This document shows positions 10,489 to 20,980 of a stretch of DNA of 64,000 bases, one piece after another. The notes beneath the pieces were generated by a model. The model saw only the letters and a program-made list of their open reading frames with translations. It had not been told where the DNA came from and did not search any database. A program made the translations under genes and the position numbers. The stretch lies in assembly GCA_028821235.1 (NCBI GenBank), contig JAPPGV010000017.1, forward strand, positions 51,636-115,635, given 5' to 3'. The stretch's first letter is position 1. Every line of letters begins with the position of its first letter. The stretch comes from a bacterium. Lineage in GTDB: Bacteria > Actinomycetota > Acidimicrobiia > Spongiisociales > Spongiisociaceae.

Positions 10489-11697
10489 ATGAACAGAGAG
10501 TTGACAGGCGCGGACACCGAGCAGCTGACCTTCAGCCGCACGTTCCTCGGCTATGACCCACTCGAGGTGCGGGCATTCGTCCGGGAGGCGAACCAGCGTA
10601 TTGCCCGGCTCTCCTCCCCTGGCGCTCGGAGCCCGGACGAGAGTGGGGCCGGGACCGAGCCGGAGTTGGGTGGCGCCATCGCCTCGGCAGTGCGGGAGAT
10701 AGACGAGGTACTGGAATCGGCCCGTTTGGCAGCCCAGCGCATCCGTAGCACTGCCGAGATCGATGTCTCGGACAGCGTGGAATCGGCTCAGGAGCAGGCC
10801 CGGCAGATCGTGGCCGAGGCGGAGGACGAAGCCTTCACCCTGCGCCAGGTTGCGTGGGAGGCGGCCACGGAGATGCTGGAGACAGCTAGTTCGGAGGTGG
10901 CCGAACTGCGGGCCGATGCTGAGGGTGATGCCCTCCGCATCATCGATGACGCGGAGCGCCGGGCGATACGGAATCTGGCCGCAGCCCGCCGGGACTCCGA
11001 GAACGTCCTGCAGACGGCGAGAGTCGAGTACGACCGGCTGGTCGAATTGGCGAGCGCGGCGAGCCCGGAGGCAGGCGCCGATGGGGGAGTGGACGGGCAG
11101 GTGCCGGATGGCGAGGACTCCGAGCCGGCTACCTCGCCGACCAAGCGCCTCGTGGTCGAGGTCCCGGCGGAGGACGAACATGTCGAGGAGTCGGAATCGC
11201 CGGCTCCATCCGAGGTCTATGGCACCATCCGGGTGATCCCGGCCACCTCCACTCCGGCCGAGGCGCCGACGAAGGGTAAGCCGGCGAAGACCCCCGGCAG
11301 CGACCATGACGAGGGAGCGGAGCTCGGCGAGTCCGCCATCCGCCTCGGCTGGGCCGACGGGACGCGGAGCGTCCGGTTGGTCGGTACCCCCGCAACGCGA
11401 GCCCGGGTCGAGGTGGATGCCGTTGAGGTGGCCCGAGAGGTGGCTCGTCTCCGCGCGGGGCCAGATACCGGTATCGAGGCGGAGAACGGACGACCCGCGG
11501 CCGGGGAACTACCCGACCGCCCTGCTGGGCCTTCGGTCCCGGCCGGGGCCGGATCCCGTCCGGGTCGTGGCAGGGCGCCCGTCACCGCCCGTGGCAACGG
11601 CGCCGATCCTGGCGTCACGGCGCCGCCTGATGACGAACTGTCGGTGCTCTTCTCTCGCCTACGGAACCGGGTTGGCCGCTCCAACGCCCCTGTGTGA
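10489..11697 (+). CDS. DivIVA-domain coiled-coil protein
   Basis: 402 residues. The N-terminus FSRTFLGYDPLEVRAFVREANQ is a DivIVA-type membrane/pole-targeting segment. A long predicted coiled coil follows (about 60-190, with repeats such as AEAEDEAFTLRQ and ADAEGDALRIIDDAE). The C-terminal half is low-complexity and acidic. Such proteins scaffold cell-pole growth or division in actinobacteria (compare Wag31 and SepIVA). The ATG is directly preceded by a DnaA box and no strong ribosome site is seen. Confidence 0.75.
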   Translation: MNRELTGADTEQLTFSRTFLGYDPLEVRAFVREANQRIARLSSPGARSPDESGAGTEPELGGAIASAVREIDEVLESARLAAQRIRSTAEIDVSDSVESAQEQARQIVAEAEDEAFTLRQVAWEAATEMLETASSEVAELRADAEGDALRIIDDAERRAIRNLAAARRDSENVLQTARVEYDRLVELASAASPEAGADGGVDGQVPDGEDSEPATSPTKRLVVEVPAEDEHVEESESPAPSEVYGTIRVIPATSTPAEAPTKGKPAKTPGSDHDEGAELGESAIRLGWADGTRSVRLVGTPATRARVEVDAVEVAREVARLRAGPDTGIEAENGRPAAGELPDRPAGPSVPAGAGSRPGRGRAPVTARGNGADPGVTAPPDDELSVLFSRLRNRVGRSNAPV

Positions 11698-11739
11698 GGT
11701 AGTCCGCTACCCTGATTTAGCCCGCTACCCTCCTGGATC

Positions 11740-14622
11740 ATGATCAGAATGGAGCCGGGTTCTTTCCGGCGGCCTCGCCGCCGTCCCAGTCGCTGGCTGA
11801 TCCTCGTGGCGGTGGCGGCCTTCCTGCTGCTGATGGCGCTGAGCGGGCTGGCCACCGCATGGACCGACTATCTCTGGTTCAGTTCGGTCGGTGCCACGTC
11901 GGTCTGGGTCACCACCCTGGTGTCGCGGATCCTGCTGGCGCTGATCGGTTTCACGGTTGCCGCCCTCGTCGTCTGGATCAACCTGGAGGTGGTCTCCCGC
12001 TGCAAAGTTGACCCGCTGGTGAGCGGAGGCCCGGATGACGAGGTGATCCGCCGCTTCCGGCAGTGGATAGGCGCGCGCCGGATCCGCGCCCACCTGGCCG
12101 GGGCGACGCTTCTCGGACTCCTGCTCGGCGTGGCCATAGCGTCTTGGTGGCGGGACGTGCTGGTCTGGCTCAACGAAGTCCCGTTCGGGAAGGCTGACCC
12201 GATCTTCGGGGTCGATGTGTCCTTCTACGTGTTCCACCTACCCGTCTACCGGAACATCGTTGGGTGGGCGATCCAGCTAGTGGTCGCATCCGCGCTGGTC
12301 TCGCTGGCATACCACTACTTGAGCGGCGGCATCCAGCGGCTGCCGAACCGGTTTCCGCTCGTCTCGAGAGGGGTCAAGTCTCACCTGTCGGTTCTGCTGG
12401 CGGCTTTGGCGCTACTCAAGGCGGTCGCCTACCGGCTCGACGCCTACGAACTCCTGTACTCCACCCGGGGCGCCATCTTCGGCGCTTCCTACACAGACGT
12501 CACCGCCCATCGCCCGGCCCTCACCTTGCTGATGGCCATCTCGATACTGGGCGCGGGCTTGCTCCTGTGGAATATGCGCCAGGCAGGCTGGTTACTGCCG
12601 GCGGTTGCGGGCGGGCTGTGGCTCATCGTCTCGGTGGTGGTAGGCGGCGTCATCCCGGCGGCCATCGAGCGGTTCCGTGTCCAGCCCAACCAGTTCAACC
12701 TCGAGCGCCCCTACATCGAGCATCACATCGAGTACACCCTGGATGCCTACGGCCTGGGGGAGGGGCAGGTGGAGACTCGCGACTTCGCGGCCTCGCCGGA
12801 CCTGACCAGCGAGGACATCGCCGGTAACCAGGCGACCATCAGCAACGTGAAGCTCTGGGACCCCGGCGTGCTGGAGCCGGCGTACTCCCAGCTGCAGGCG
12901 ATCCGCCCCTACTACCAGATCTCCAACGTCGATACCGACCGGTACGTGATCGACGGGGAACTGACCCAGGTGATGATCGCCGCCCGGGAGCTGGACTCGG
13001 AGGACCTGCCGGCGGAGGGATGGGTCAACGAGAAGCTGGTGTACACGCACGGGTTCGGGGAGGTGATCTCCCGGGCCAACGATGTAAACCCGACCACGGG
13101 CGAGCCGGACTTCCTGGTGCGGGACGTTCCACCCGAGTCGAGCGTGCCCGAGCTGCAGACCCTCCAGCCCCGCATCTACTTCGGCGAGGCGGCCAGAACG
13201 GGTAGCTATGTGGTCACCAGGACCAAGCAGCAGGAGGTGGACTTCCCCTCCGGCGAGGACGACACAGTGGTTCGCAACACCTACGAGGGCGAGGGTGGAG
13301 TGCAGATATCCAACTTCGCGGTCCGGTTCGCGATGGCCTTGCGGTTCGGTGACCTCAACACGCTCATCTCGCCCGAGCTCACCGCGGAATCCCGGGTGTT
13401 GATGGTGCGCAACGTGGTCGATCGGCTCGCCCGCGTGGCGCCCTTCATGCAAGCCGACAACGATCCGTACCTAGCGCTCATCGACGGGCGCCTGGTGTGG
13501 ATCGTCGACCTCTACGCGACCACCGACCGCTACCCGTACTCGGCGCCGGTCATCGACGAGCGCCTCGGGATCACCTCGGATCTGTCGCGTGATTTCAACT
13601 ACATCCGTAATTCGGTGAAGGCGGTGGTCGACGCCGAGGACGGCACCATGACGCTCTATGTCCTCGAACCCACCGATCCGCTCACCCAGGCCTACCGGAA
13701 CGTGTTCCCCGAAGTGTTCACGGACGCTTCCGAGATGAGCGAGGAGCTACGGGGCCACCTGCGCTACCCGGAGGACATGTTCCGGGTCCAGTCCGAGATG
13801 TACGCCACCTATCACCAGTTGGACCCGCAGGACTTCTTCCAGGACGAGGACAAATGGGACATCCCGGGCGATCCGGCCACATCCGACCGGGAACTGCTTC
13901 GTGGCGACGCCTTCGATCAAGCCGGCCGGGTCCGAAAGGACCTTCGCCAGAGCCTGCCCTACTACATGCTGATGAGGCTGCCGGATGAGGAGGATCTGTC
14001 CTACCTCATCTTCCAGAGCTTCAACCCGGCCAGCCGGAACAACATGACCGCCTTCCTGGTGGCGAAGAGCGGTCCCGCCGACTACGGGAAGATCATCGAC
14101 TACCGCCTGCCCAGGGGAGTGCTCACCAACGGGCTCGAGCAGGTGAGCGCTCGGATCGACCAGGATCCGGTCATCTCCCAGCAGTTCACCCTGCTGGGCC
14201 AGCAGGGATCGGAGATCATCCGGGGCAACATGCTGGTGGTGCCGGTCGAGGAGTCCCTCCTGTTCATCCAGCCCATCTATCTCAGGGCGGAGGGGGTCCT
14301 GCTGCCCGAGTTCAAGCGGGTTGTGGTGGTGTTCGGTGACCAGACCACCCCGATCATGAGCGAGTCGCTGGATGCTGCCCTGGCGGAGATCTTCGGCTCG
14401 GCGCGGGCCGTCGTGCGCCCCGACGCCGACACCGCGTCCGAGGATGCCGTTACCGCTCCAGGTGACGGGAGCGACGAAGTTCAAGCCACGGTCCTTCGGA
14501 TCGACCGTCTCCTGACCGAGGCCGATCAGGCCCTCCGCTCCGGTGACCTGGGCGAATACCAGGCGAAGGTCGACGAGGTTGCCCGGCTGACCGACCGCCT
14601 GCTCGGGTTGCTGGAAGGGTGA
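11740..14622 (+). CDS. UPF0182 family large membrane protein
   Basis: 960 residues, matching the COG1615/UPF0182 family conserved in actinobacteria and cyanobacteria. The N-terminal third has about seven membrane segments (about 22-44, 60-84, 118-138, 167-190, 214-232, 258-280, 290-310). The rest is a large extracytoplasmic domain with the family segments PNQFNLERPYIEHHIEYT and PYYMLMRLPDEE, ending in an acidic linker and a short helix. Function unknown. The gene starts 42 bases after the DivIVA-like gene and may be cotranscribed with it. Confidence 0.9.
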   Translation: MIRMEPGSFRRPRRRPSRWLILVAVAAFLLLMALSGLATAWTDYLWFSSVGATSVWVTTLVSRILLALIGFTVAALVVWINLEVVSRCKVDPLVSGGPDDEVIRRFRQWIGARRIRAHLAGATLLGLLLGVAIASWWRDVLVWLNEVPFGKADPIFGVDVSFYVFHLPVYRNIVGWAIQLVVASALVSLAYHYLSGGIQRLPNRFPLVSRGVKSHLSVLLAALALLKAVAYRLDAYELLYSTRGAIFGASYTDVTAHRPALTLLMAISILGAGLLLWNMRQAGWLLPAVAGGLWLIVSVVVGGVIPAAIERFRVQPNQFNLERPYIEHHIEYTLDAYGLGEGQVETRDFAASPDLTSEDIAGNQATISNVKLWDPGVLEPAYSQLQAIRPYYQISNVDTDRYVIDGELTQVMIAARELDSEDLPAEGWVNEKLVYTHGFGEVISRANDVNPTTGEPDFLVRDVPPESSVPELQTLQPRIYFGEAARTGSYVVTRTKQQEVDFPSGEDDTVVRNTYEGEGGVQISNFAVRFAMALRFGDLNTLISPELTAESRVLMVRNVVDRLARVAPFMQADNDPYLALIDGRLVWIVDLYATTDRYPYSAPVIDERLGITSDLSRDFNYIRNSVKAVVDAEDGTMTLYVLEPTDPLTQAYRNVFPEVFTDASEMSEELRGHLRYPEDMFRVQSEMYATYHQLDPQDFFQDEDKWDIPGDPATSDRELLRGDAFDQAGRVRKDLRQSLPYYMLMRLPDEEDLSYLIFQSFNPASRNNMTAFLVAKSGPADYGKIIDYRLPRGVLTNGLEQVSARIDQDPVISQQFTLLGQQGSEIIRGNMLVVPVEESLLFIQPIYLRAEGVLLPEFKRVVVVFGDQTTPIMSESLDAALAEIFGSARAVVRPDADTASEDAVTAPGDGSDEVQATVLRIDRLLTEADQALRSGDLGEYQAKVDEVARLTDRLLGLLEG

Positions 14623-14688
14623 GCAACTGACCGGACGCCAAGCCCGCCGATCCTATGATGGACGGCCCGCGACCATGGGAGGCGGTGG

Positions 14689-17046
14689 ATGACCGGCCTG
14701 ATCAGGTGGTTCGGGGATGTCTCTCTCAAGGACATCTCGCTGGTGGGGGGTAAGAACGCCTCGCTCGGGGAAATGTACTCCAACCTGGGGTCGCTGGGCG
14801 TGATCGTGCCCAACGGCTTCGCGACCACCGTGGATGCGTTCCGGCTGTTCATGACCGAGTCGGGACTGCAGGACCGCGTCGACCGGCGCCTGCTCGAGGC
14901 CGGCACGGATGGTCCGGCCGCGCTGCGCGACGCCGGAGAGGACATCCGGCGCTGGGTGGCCGGTGCGCCGGTTCCCGAGCGGCTGATAGATGAGATCGGC
15001 ACCGCCTACGAGAGCCTGGGCGCCGAGCCGGGCGGGTCCGTCGTGGCGGTACGGTCGTCCGCCACTGCCGAGGACCTGCCGGACGCCTCCTTCGCCGGCC
15101 TGCAGGACACCTACCTCGGGGTACAGGGCGCGGACCGGGTGGTCCGGGCGGTTCGGGATGTCTTCGCCTCCCTCTTCAGCCACCGGGCGCTCAGCTACCG
15201 GATCCGGAGCGGATACGACGAGGGCCGGGTCGCCATCTCCGCGGGCGTGCAGAGGATGGTTCGCAGTGCCGCGTCCGGAGTCGTGTTCACCATCGACACC
15301 GAGAGCGGGTTCGACGGGGTCGTATTCATCACCGGCGCCTACGGGCTGGGTGAGCTCCTGGTCCAGGGAGGCATCAACCCCGACGAGTTCTACGTGGCAA
15401 AGCGCAACCTGGCCGCCGGGCGGCCGGCGGTGATCTCCCGGACGCTCGGGACCAAGACGCAGCAGATGGTGTTCGGCGAGTTGGGGGGCTCCGAGATCGA
15501 GGTGGAGGATCTGCCGCTCGCCGACCAGCGGCGGTTCTGCCTCAGCGATCCGGAGATAGAGGAACTGGCTCGCCAGGCGGTGGCCATCGAGGACTACTAC
15601 GGACGCCCGATGGACATCGAATGGGCGAAGGACACCGACGACGGTCGCCTCTACATCGTTCAGGCGCGCCCGGAGACAGTGCGGAGCCGGGAGAGTCAGG
15701 CGATCCTCACCCGGTTCCGGCTTGAGGGGAGCGGGGCAGTCCTGGTGACCGGCCGCAGCGTGGGCCAGCGGATCGGGACCGGCGCGGTGAGGGTCGTCCA
15801 CTCTCCCCGGGACATGAACCGGGTCGAGGAGGGTGATGTCCTGGTCGCGGACATGACGGATCCGGACTGGGAGCCCGTGATGCAGCGGGCCGCGGCCATC
15901 GTCACCAACCGTGGCGGCCGCACCTGCCACGCCGCCATAATCGCCCGAGAACTGGGAGTTCCGGCCGTGGTGGGGTCGGGGAACGCCACCCGGCGCCTGG
16001 AGGATGGCGCCGACGTGACGGTCTCGTGCGCGCAGGGTGAGATCGGGAGGGTCTACGAAGGCGCCGTGCCGTTCCGGACCGAGGTGATCCAACTGGATCG
16101 CATGCCGGAACCTCCCACCAAGGTGATGATGAACGTCGGAAATCCCTCCCGCGCCTTCGGATTCAGCCGGATTCCCAACCACGGTGTGGGCCTGGCCAGG
16201 ATGGAGTTCATCATCAACAACGCCATCGGAGTCCACCCGAAGGCCTTGCTCGACTACCCGGACGTCCCCGCTGACGTGAGGCAGGGCATCGAGGAGCGCA
16301 TCGCCGGATACGAGGATCCCCGGTCGTTCTTCATCACCAAGCTGGTGGAGGGGATCGCGACGCTGGCTCTCGGCTTCCACCCCAAGCCGGTGATCGTGCG
16401 CCTATCAGACTTCAAGTCGAACGAGTACGCCCACCTGCTGGGCGGGAGCCGGTACGAGCCCACCGAGGAGAACCCGATGCTCGGGTTCCGGGGAGCTTCC
16501 CGGTACCGTTCCACGGAGTTCGCCGACGTGTTCGCGCTCGAGTGCGAGGCGCTGCGGCGGGTGCGGACCGGACTCGGCCTCGACAACATCGAGGTCATGG
16601 TTCCTTTCGTCCGTACCGTAGAGGAGGCTTCCAGCGTGGTGGAGGTGCTGGCTCGCAACGGCCTGCGTCGCGGGCAGGACGGGCTGAGGATCATCATGAT
16701 GTGCGAGATACCCTCCAACGCTCTGCTCGCCTCGGAGTTCCTGGAGTTCTTCGACGGCTTCTCGATCGGATCGAACGACCTCGCCCAGCTCTCCCTGGCA
16801 TTGGATCGTGACTCCGCCCTGGTAGCCGACCTCTTCGACGAGCGTAACCCGGCTGTGAAGGAGCTGATCCGTCTGGCGGTGAAGGCGTGCAATGATGGCG
16901 GTAAGTACATCGGCATCTGCGGCCAGGCCCCTTCCGACTATCCGGACTTCGCGGCCTGGCTGGTGGACGTGGGGCTCGAGAGTGTTTCGTTGAATCCCGA
17001 CACGGTGGTCGAGACCTGGATGTACCTGTCCGGCCAGGAGGCATGA
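14689..17046 (+). CDS. ppsA: Phosphoenolpyruvate synthase
   Basis: 785 residues, the normal length. The N-terminal ATP-grasp domain has [23 protein letters not shown]; the swivelling phosphohistidine domain has [21 protein letters not shown] with catalytic His414; the C-terminal PEP/pyruvate domain ends in [11 protein letters not shown] and [10 protein letters not shown] with Cys744. It converts pyruvate and ATP to PEP, AMP and phosphate, supporting gluconeogenesis. A GGAGG site precedes the ATG. No regulatory (DUF299) partner is adjacent. Confidence 0.95.
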   Translation: MTGLIRWFGDVSLKDISLVGGKNASLGEMYSNLGSLGVIVPNGFATTVDAFRLFMTESGLQDRVDRRLLEAGTDGPAALRDAGEDIRRWVAGAPVPERLIDEIGTAYESLGAEPGGSVVAVRSSATAEDLPDASFAGLQDTYLGVQGADRVVRAVRDVFASLFSHRALSYRIRSGYDEGRVAISAGVQRMVRSAASGVVFTIDTESGFDGVVFITGAYGLGELLVQGGINPDEFYVAKRNLAAGRPAVISRTLGTKTQQMVFGELGGSEIEVEDLPLADQRRFCLSDPEIEELARQAVAIEDYYGRPMDIEWAKDTDDGRLYIVQARPETVRSRESQAILTRFRLEGSGAVLVTGRSVGQRIGTGAVRVVHSPRDMNRVEEGDVLVADMTDPDWEPVMQRAAAIVTNRGGRTCHAAIIARELGVPAVVGSGNATRRLEDGADVTVSCAQGEIGRVYEGAVPFRTEVIQLDRMPEPPTKVMMNVGNPSRAFGFSRIPNHGVGLARMEFIINNAIGVHPKALLDYPDVPADVRQGIEERIAGYEDPRSFFITKLVEGIATLALGFHPKPVIVRLSDFKSNEYAHLLGGSRYEPTEENPMLGFRGASRYRSTEFADVFALECEALRRVRTGLGLDNIEVMVPFVRTVEEASSVVEVLARNGLRRGQDGLRIIMMCEIPSNALLASEFLEFFDGFSIGSNDLAQLSLALDRDSALVADLFDERNPAVKELIRLAVKACNDGGKYIGICGQAPSDYPDFAAWLVDVGLESVSLNPDTVVETWMYLSGQEA

Positions 17047-17125
17047 CGTCGCGCCCGGCATCTCTGATGCCGCCGGGATCATCCGGCGGCCGGGAGCGCA
17101 TGCCCGCGCCGGCTCCTGATCTTTC

Positions 17126-18010
17126 ATGCCCGTAGTCTTCGCCCTGCTGGCGGCGGCGAGCTTCTCGGCCCTCGCCATCACGGTCACCCGGGGTTTTCGC
17201 AACAACAGCCTTATGACCGGCCTGATGGTGTCGCTGCCGGTCGGAGCCCTCGTGACCGGCGTCTTGACCCTGGCCGATCCCCCGACCGGCCTGACGCTCC
17301 GGGCGATCCTGTTCTTCGTGGTCGGAGGGATCGTGGGAGAGGGGGTGGGCCGGACGGCCTTCATCTTCGCGGTCAGGCTGCTCGGGCCTTCCACCGCCAC
17401 GCCCCTCCAGACCGCCACCTACCCGGCGCTGGCCCTGGTGGGGGGATGGATCCTGCTGGCCGAGCCGGTCACTGTCTGGCGCGTCGCCGGAGCAGTGGCC
17501 ATAGCGGCAGGCATCACGGTGCTGGTGAGGGGACAGCCCGCCTCCGGCGCGGCCGGTGGCCTCCGGGAGCCCGTCAAGGGCGGGCGGTGGGCCTATCTCC
17601 TACCGGTACTGGGCGGAATCTCGTTCGCGGCCTCGGATCTGCTGCGCAAGCTGGGCCTGGAAGAGACACCCCATCCCGCCTTCGGCGCGGTGAGCGGGAC
17701 CATCACGATCATCTTGCTCTGGGTCGTGATCCTGGCGCTGGCGCCCCGCATACGCGCCACGGTCAGCCTGGAACCCGGGTGGCAATGGTTCATACCCACC
17801 GGGCTTCTGGCCGGTCTCGGCGTGCTGGCGGTTTTCCGGGCGCTGGAGTCCGGAGACGTGTCGGTGGTAGGTCCGATCATCATGTCCCAGCCCCTGATGG
17901 TGGTGTTGTTCTCGGCGCTGTTCCTGAGGGACCTGGAGAAACTGAACAGCAAGGTTGTGGCCGGCGCTGCCTTGACCGTCCTCGGGCTGGTAACCATATC
18001 CAGTTTCTAG
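17126..18010 (+). CDS. EamA (DMT superfamily) transporter
   Basis: 294 residues with ten hydrophobic segments arranged as two EamA repeats (about 1-135 and 155-294); the second carries GDVSVVGPIIMSQPLMVVLFSALFL, the usual C-terminal signature. It is an inner-membrane metabolite or drug exporter of unknown substrate. The stop is TAG at 18008-18010, at the start of a repeat array. Confidence 0.85.
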   Translation: MPVVFALLAAASFSALAITVTRGFRNNSLMTGLMVSLPVGALVTGVLTLADPPTGLTLRAILFFVVGGIVGEGVGRTAFIFAVRLLGPSTATPLQTATYPALALVGGWILLAEPVTVWRVAGAVAIAAGITVLVRGQPASGAAGGLREPVKGGRWAYLLPVLGGISFAASDLLRKLGLEETPHPAFGAVSGTITIILLWVVILALAPRIRATVSLEPGWQWFIPTGLLAGLGVLAVFRALESGDVSVVGPIIMSQPLMVVLFSALFLRDLEKLNSKVVAGAALTVLGLVTISSF

Positions 18011-18070
18011 TCTCTGGTTGTTAGTCTCTAGATATAGCTAGCAACTAACAACTAGCAACTAATCAACTAG
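18005..18070. repeat. heptad repeat array D with inverted halves
   Basis: The left part has TAG-rich units in the plus sense (GGTTGTTAGTCTCTAG) and the right part has the complementary units GCAACTAACAAC and TAGCAACTAATC. GTTGTTAG pairs perfectly with CTAACAAC across about 19 bases, so RNA from either strand could fold. The TAG stops of the EamA gene and of the convergent aminotransferase lie inside the array. Confidence 0.75.
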
Positions 18071-19312
18071 CTCGTCGAGACTTGCCCGCACGGCATCGGC
18101 CAGGTCGGTCACCTGGCTCTCCGTCATCACGAAGGGCGGCGAGATCTGAACGGCGTTGCCGAACAGTATCCTGCTCAGAACCCCGTGCTCGCGCAGGGCG
18201 CCGTTCATGCGATCCGGTAGCTGCGGGTTCTCGGCGGTTGCCTCGGGCGCCAGCTGGACGGCTGCCAGAGCACCGACCCCGCACCTCACCTCGGTGACAA
18301 GGTCATGGGCGGCCAGCGGGCCCAGCCCGGCCGCAAGTTGAGCCTCCAGGCGGCTCGCCTCCGCCAGCAGGTTCTCACGCTGGATTATGTCGAGGTTGGC
18401 GATGGCGGCCGCCGCGACGGTGGTGTGGCCCGTGTAGGTATAGCCGTGCCGCCACATCCCGGCGTCACCCACGAACCAAGGCTCGGCCACGTGAGGCGCC
18501 GCGATCACCGCGCCCAGCGGAAGGTAGCCCGAGGTTATGCCCTTGGCGCACGTGACCAGGTCGGGCTGCAGGTTCCAGCGGTCGCTGGCGAACCACATCC
18601 CGGTGCGCCCGAAGCCGGTGATGACCTCGTCGGCGATGAACAGGATGCCGGTGTCCCTGCAGATGCCCCGCACCTTCTCGAGGTAGCCGGGCGGGGGAGC
18701 GAGAACGCCGCCCGCGCCGATGATCGGCTCGCAGATGAACGCTGCGATGCGTTCGGCGCCGATCCGTTCGATGGCGTCCAGCAGGGAGTCGTGCGAGTCC
18801 CACTCGACCAGGGCCGTATCGGTCAGCAGCTTGCCGTATCCGTCGTTGTTGGCGGAGATGCCGGCGATGCTGGTGCCGGCGGTGTGCATCCCGTGATAGG
18901 CCCGCGACCGGCTGAGCACGAAGGTCCGGTCGGGCCGGCCCATGGCGGTGTGGTAACGGCGGGCGAGCTTGACGGCGGTGTCGACGGAGTCGGAGCCGCC
19001 GCTGGTCAGGAAGCTCACGCTGTCCGGGATCGGCGCGATCATCGAGAGCCTATCGGTCAACTCGTTGACCGGTGGCGAGGTGAGGTCCCCGAATGTGGAG
19101 TAGGTCTCCAGGGTGCGCATCTGGTCGGCGACCGCGGTTGCGATCTCGGAGCGTCCGTGCCCGATATTACAGTACCACAGGCTGGCGGCCGCGTCGAGGT
19201 ACCGCTTTCCTGAGTCGTCCCACACGTAGCATCCCTCGCCGCGCGCGATCACCAACTCGCTCTTGAGCACTGCGCGCATGTCCGCGAACGGATGCCAGAA
19301 CTTGGTAGCCAT
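18059..19312 (-). CDS. Class III (PLP) aminotransferase
   Basis: 417 residues from the ATG at 19312, which follows a GGGGGG-type site; the longer open frame upstream overlaps the divergent ligase leader and was rejected. Fold-type I motifs: GSDSVDTAVKLAR, FIADEVITGFGRTGMWFA and the PLP lysine Lys257 in CAKGITSGYLPLG. The start FWHPFADM resembles omega-amino acid:pyruvate transaminases and adenosylmethionine-8-amino-7-oxononanoate transaminases. Without bio genes nearby, the omega-amino acid or polyamine role is more likely. Confidence 0.85.
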   Translation of the reverse strand: MATKFWHPFADMRAVLKSELVIARGEGCYVWDDSGKRYLDAAASLWYCNIGHGRSEIATAVADQMRTLETYSTFGDLTSPPVNELTDRLSMIAPIPDSVSFLTSGGSDSVDTAVKLARRYHTAMGRPDRTFVLSRSRAYHGMHTAGTSIAGISANNDGYGKLLTDTALVEWDSHDSLLDAIERIGAERIAAFICEPIIGAGGVLAPPPGYLEKVRGICRDTGILFIADEVITGFGRTGMWFASDRWNLQPDLVTCAKGITSGYLPLGAVIAAPHVAEPWFVGDAGMWRHGYTYTGHTTVAAAAIANLDIIQRENLLAEASRLEAQLAAGLGPLAAHDLVTEVRCGVGALAAVQLAPEATAENPQLPDRMNGALREHGVLSRILFGNAVQISPPFVMTESQVTDLADAVRASLDELVD

Positions 19313-19577
19313 GGGTACGCCCCCCAACTGTCGCCGCGGTCGGTTATGCCCGGTAGCAGGGCCGCCGAGAATGATAGCGAGACTCATGCGTGCCGTAGGG
19401 AACCAGCCCGGGGGACCGGTGCGGGGACCATGGAGGTTGCCCGAGACGGTGCCAATGCTCCGAGAGATCCGGGGAGGCGACCGGAAGTACCCCGGTGTCT
19501 CGCACCCGCTCATTAGCCTGGGACGGTCCTACCCATTGGGAGGGCTACGCCAGTTTACGGTCCGGGAGGTGAAGGCC

Positions 19578-20654
19578 ATGGCCAAGCCGGCGGTGGTATT
19601 CGGAGGCCCGTCGCCAGAGCATGACATCAGCGTGCTGACCGGGCTGCAGGCTGCCCGGCTCCTGGCGGAGGCCGGTGCCGACCCCGCGGTCCTCTACTGG
19701 TCGAAGACGGGTGGTTGGTACCTGGTGGCGGCGGAGGGCGAGGCCGATGACTACGCGGCCGGGATCCCTCCGAAGGCACGGGAGTTGCGCTTCGAGGCTC
19801 GCCCGCAGGCCGGATGGTTCCTGAAGCGGCGCCGCCTGGAGGTGGACACGGTACTGGTGTGCTGTCACGGCGGCCCGGGCGAGGACGGGACCCTGCAGGG
19901 TGCCATGGACCTGGCCGGCATCCGCTACTCGGGCCCGGATGCGGCGGGCTCCAACCTGCTGATGGACAAGCTGACCTTCGGGGCATTAATGGCAGCCTCG
20001 GGTTTCCCCTGCCTGCCTCGGGTTCCGGTGGGTACCGGCGGCACTCCCGACTTCCCTTCCCCCTACATCGTCAAGCCCCGCTTCGGCGGGTCGTCGATCG
20101 GCATCGAGGTGGTGAGCGATTACGAGACCGCGGTAGCGCTGCTCGGGTCGTCACCGCATCTGGACAGGGGAGCGGTGATCGAGCCTTACCTCGAAGGTGG
20201 GCGGGATCTCAACGTGGCGGTGCGGACGTACCCGCAGTTGGAGTTGTCCGCCATCGAAGCGCCGGTCAGCGAGCAGTTCTACGACTACCGCGAGAAGTAC
20301 CTGTCGGGAGGAGGCATCGAAGGCTCGGCCCGGGAGCTGCCGGCGAGCCTTCCCGGCGAGGTCGAGGAACGGCTCCGGTCGATGGCCCGGCGGGTCACCG
20401 AGTTGACCGGGATCCGGTCGATGGCCCGGATCGACTTCCTGGAGAGGGACGGGGAGCTGTGGATCAACGAGGTGAACACCATCCCCGGCAGCCTCTCCCT
20501 CTACCTGTGGGTGGACCCTCCCATCAGCCGCCGGCAACTAGTAGTCGACCTGGTGGCCGAACTGGAGGCTGCCGCCCCTCGCCGATTCTCGGTGGCCGGG
20601 GCTGATGGAACCGCCCTGCGGGGTGCGGCCGCCATCTCCAAGAAGCTTGGCTGA
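19578..20654 (+). CDS. ddl: D-alanine--D-alanine ligase family protein
   Basis: 358 residues from the ATG at 19578, preceded by GGGAGG. Motifs: VVFGGPSPEHDISVLTG at the N-terminus, CCHGGPGEDGTLQGAMDLAGI, the ATP-grasp segment YIVKPRFGGSSIGIE, and the C-terminal RIDFLERDGELWINEVNTIPG with the metal ligands. It would ligate two D-alanines for peptidoglycan. The GTLQGAMDLAGIRYSGP variant is slightly unusual and there are no mur genes here, so a D-Ala-D-Lac type or other ATP-grasp role is possible. Confidence 0.82.
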   Translation: MAKPAVVFGGPSPEHDISVLTGLQAARLLAEAGADPAVLYWSKTGGWYLVAAEGEADDYAAGIPPKARELRFEARPQAGWFLKRRRLEVDTVLVCCHGGPGEDGTLQGAMDLAGIRYSGPDAAGSNLLMDKLTFGALMAASGFPCLPRVPVGTGGTPDFPSPYIVKPRFGGSSIGIEVVSDYETAVALLGSSPHLDRGAVIEPYLEGGRDLNVAVRTYPQLELSAIEAPVSEQFYDYREKYLSGGGIEGSARELPASLPGEVEERLRSMARRVTELTGIRSMARIDFLERDGELWINEVNTIPGSLSLYLWVDPPISRRQLVVDLVAELEAAAPRRFSVAGADGTALRGAAAISKKLG

Positions 20655-20658
20655 TCCT

Positions 20659-20690
20659 TAGTTAGTGATAACTAGCAACTAGCAACTATA
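20659..20690. repeat. heptad repeat array E
   Basis: TTAGTTAGTGATAACTAG followed by two AGCAACT units. TAGTTA and TAACTA flank a 4-base loop, giving a tight hairpin. The TAG stop of the convergent RAM-domain gene (complement of 20686-20688) is inside the array. The ligase stop (TGA, 20652-20654) is just to the left. Confidence 0.7.
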
Positions 20691-20919
20691 GGTTTATGAC
20701 CGGGCAGGTCAGGGTCCGGGTGATGCCGGCGATCGACTGGATCCGGGCAACCACCAGCCTCCCCAGCCCATCCACATCTTCCGCTCCGGCCCTGACCACG
20801 ATGTCGTAAGGTCCGGTCACGTCGTCGGCCTGGGAAACTCCCTCGATCATGCGGACCTCTTCCACGACCTGCTTGGCCTTGCCGACTTCGGTCTGGATGA
20901 GGACGTATGCCTCGACCAC
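20686..20919 (-). CDS. Stand-alone Lrp/AsnC ligand-binding (RAM) domain protein
   Basis: 77 residues consisting only of the alpha/beta regulatory domain of Lrp/AsnC regulators (MVEAYVLIQTEVGKAKQVVEEV, TGPYDIVVRAG); the N-terminal helix-turn-helix is absent. The GTG start follows AGAGGAG. Such stand-alone RAM domains are common in actinobacteria and archaea and oligomerise while binding small effectors, often amino acids. Effector unknown. Confidence 0.85.
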   Translation of the reverse strand: MVEAYVLIQTEVGKAKQVVEEVRMIEGVSQADDVTGPYDIVVRAGAEDVDGLGRLVVARIQSIAGITRTLTCPVINL

Positions 20920-20980
20920 TGCGCTCCTCTCGGTCTGGGGGAAGGAACTCTAGCGAGTCGGCGCCCGTCCGGATAGGGGA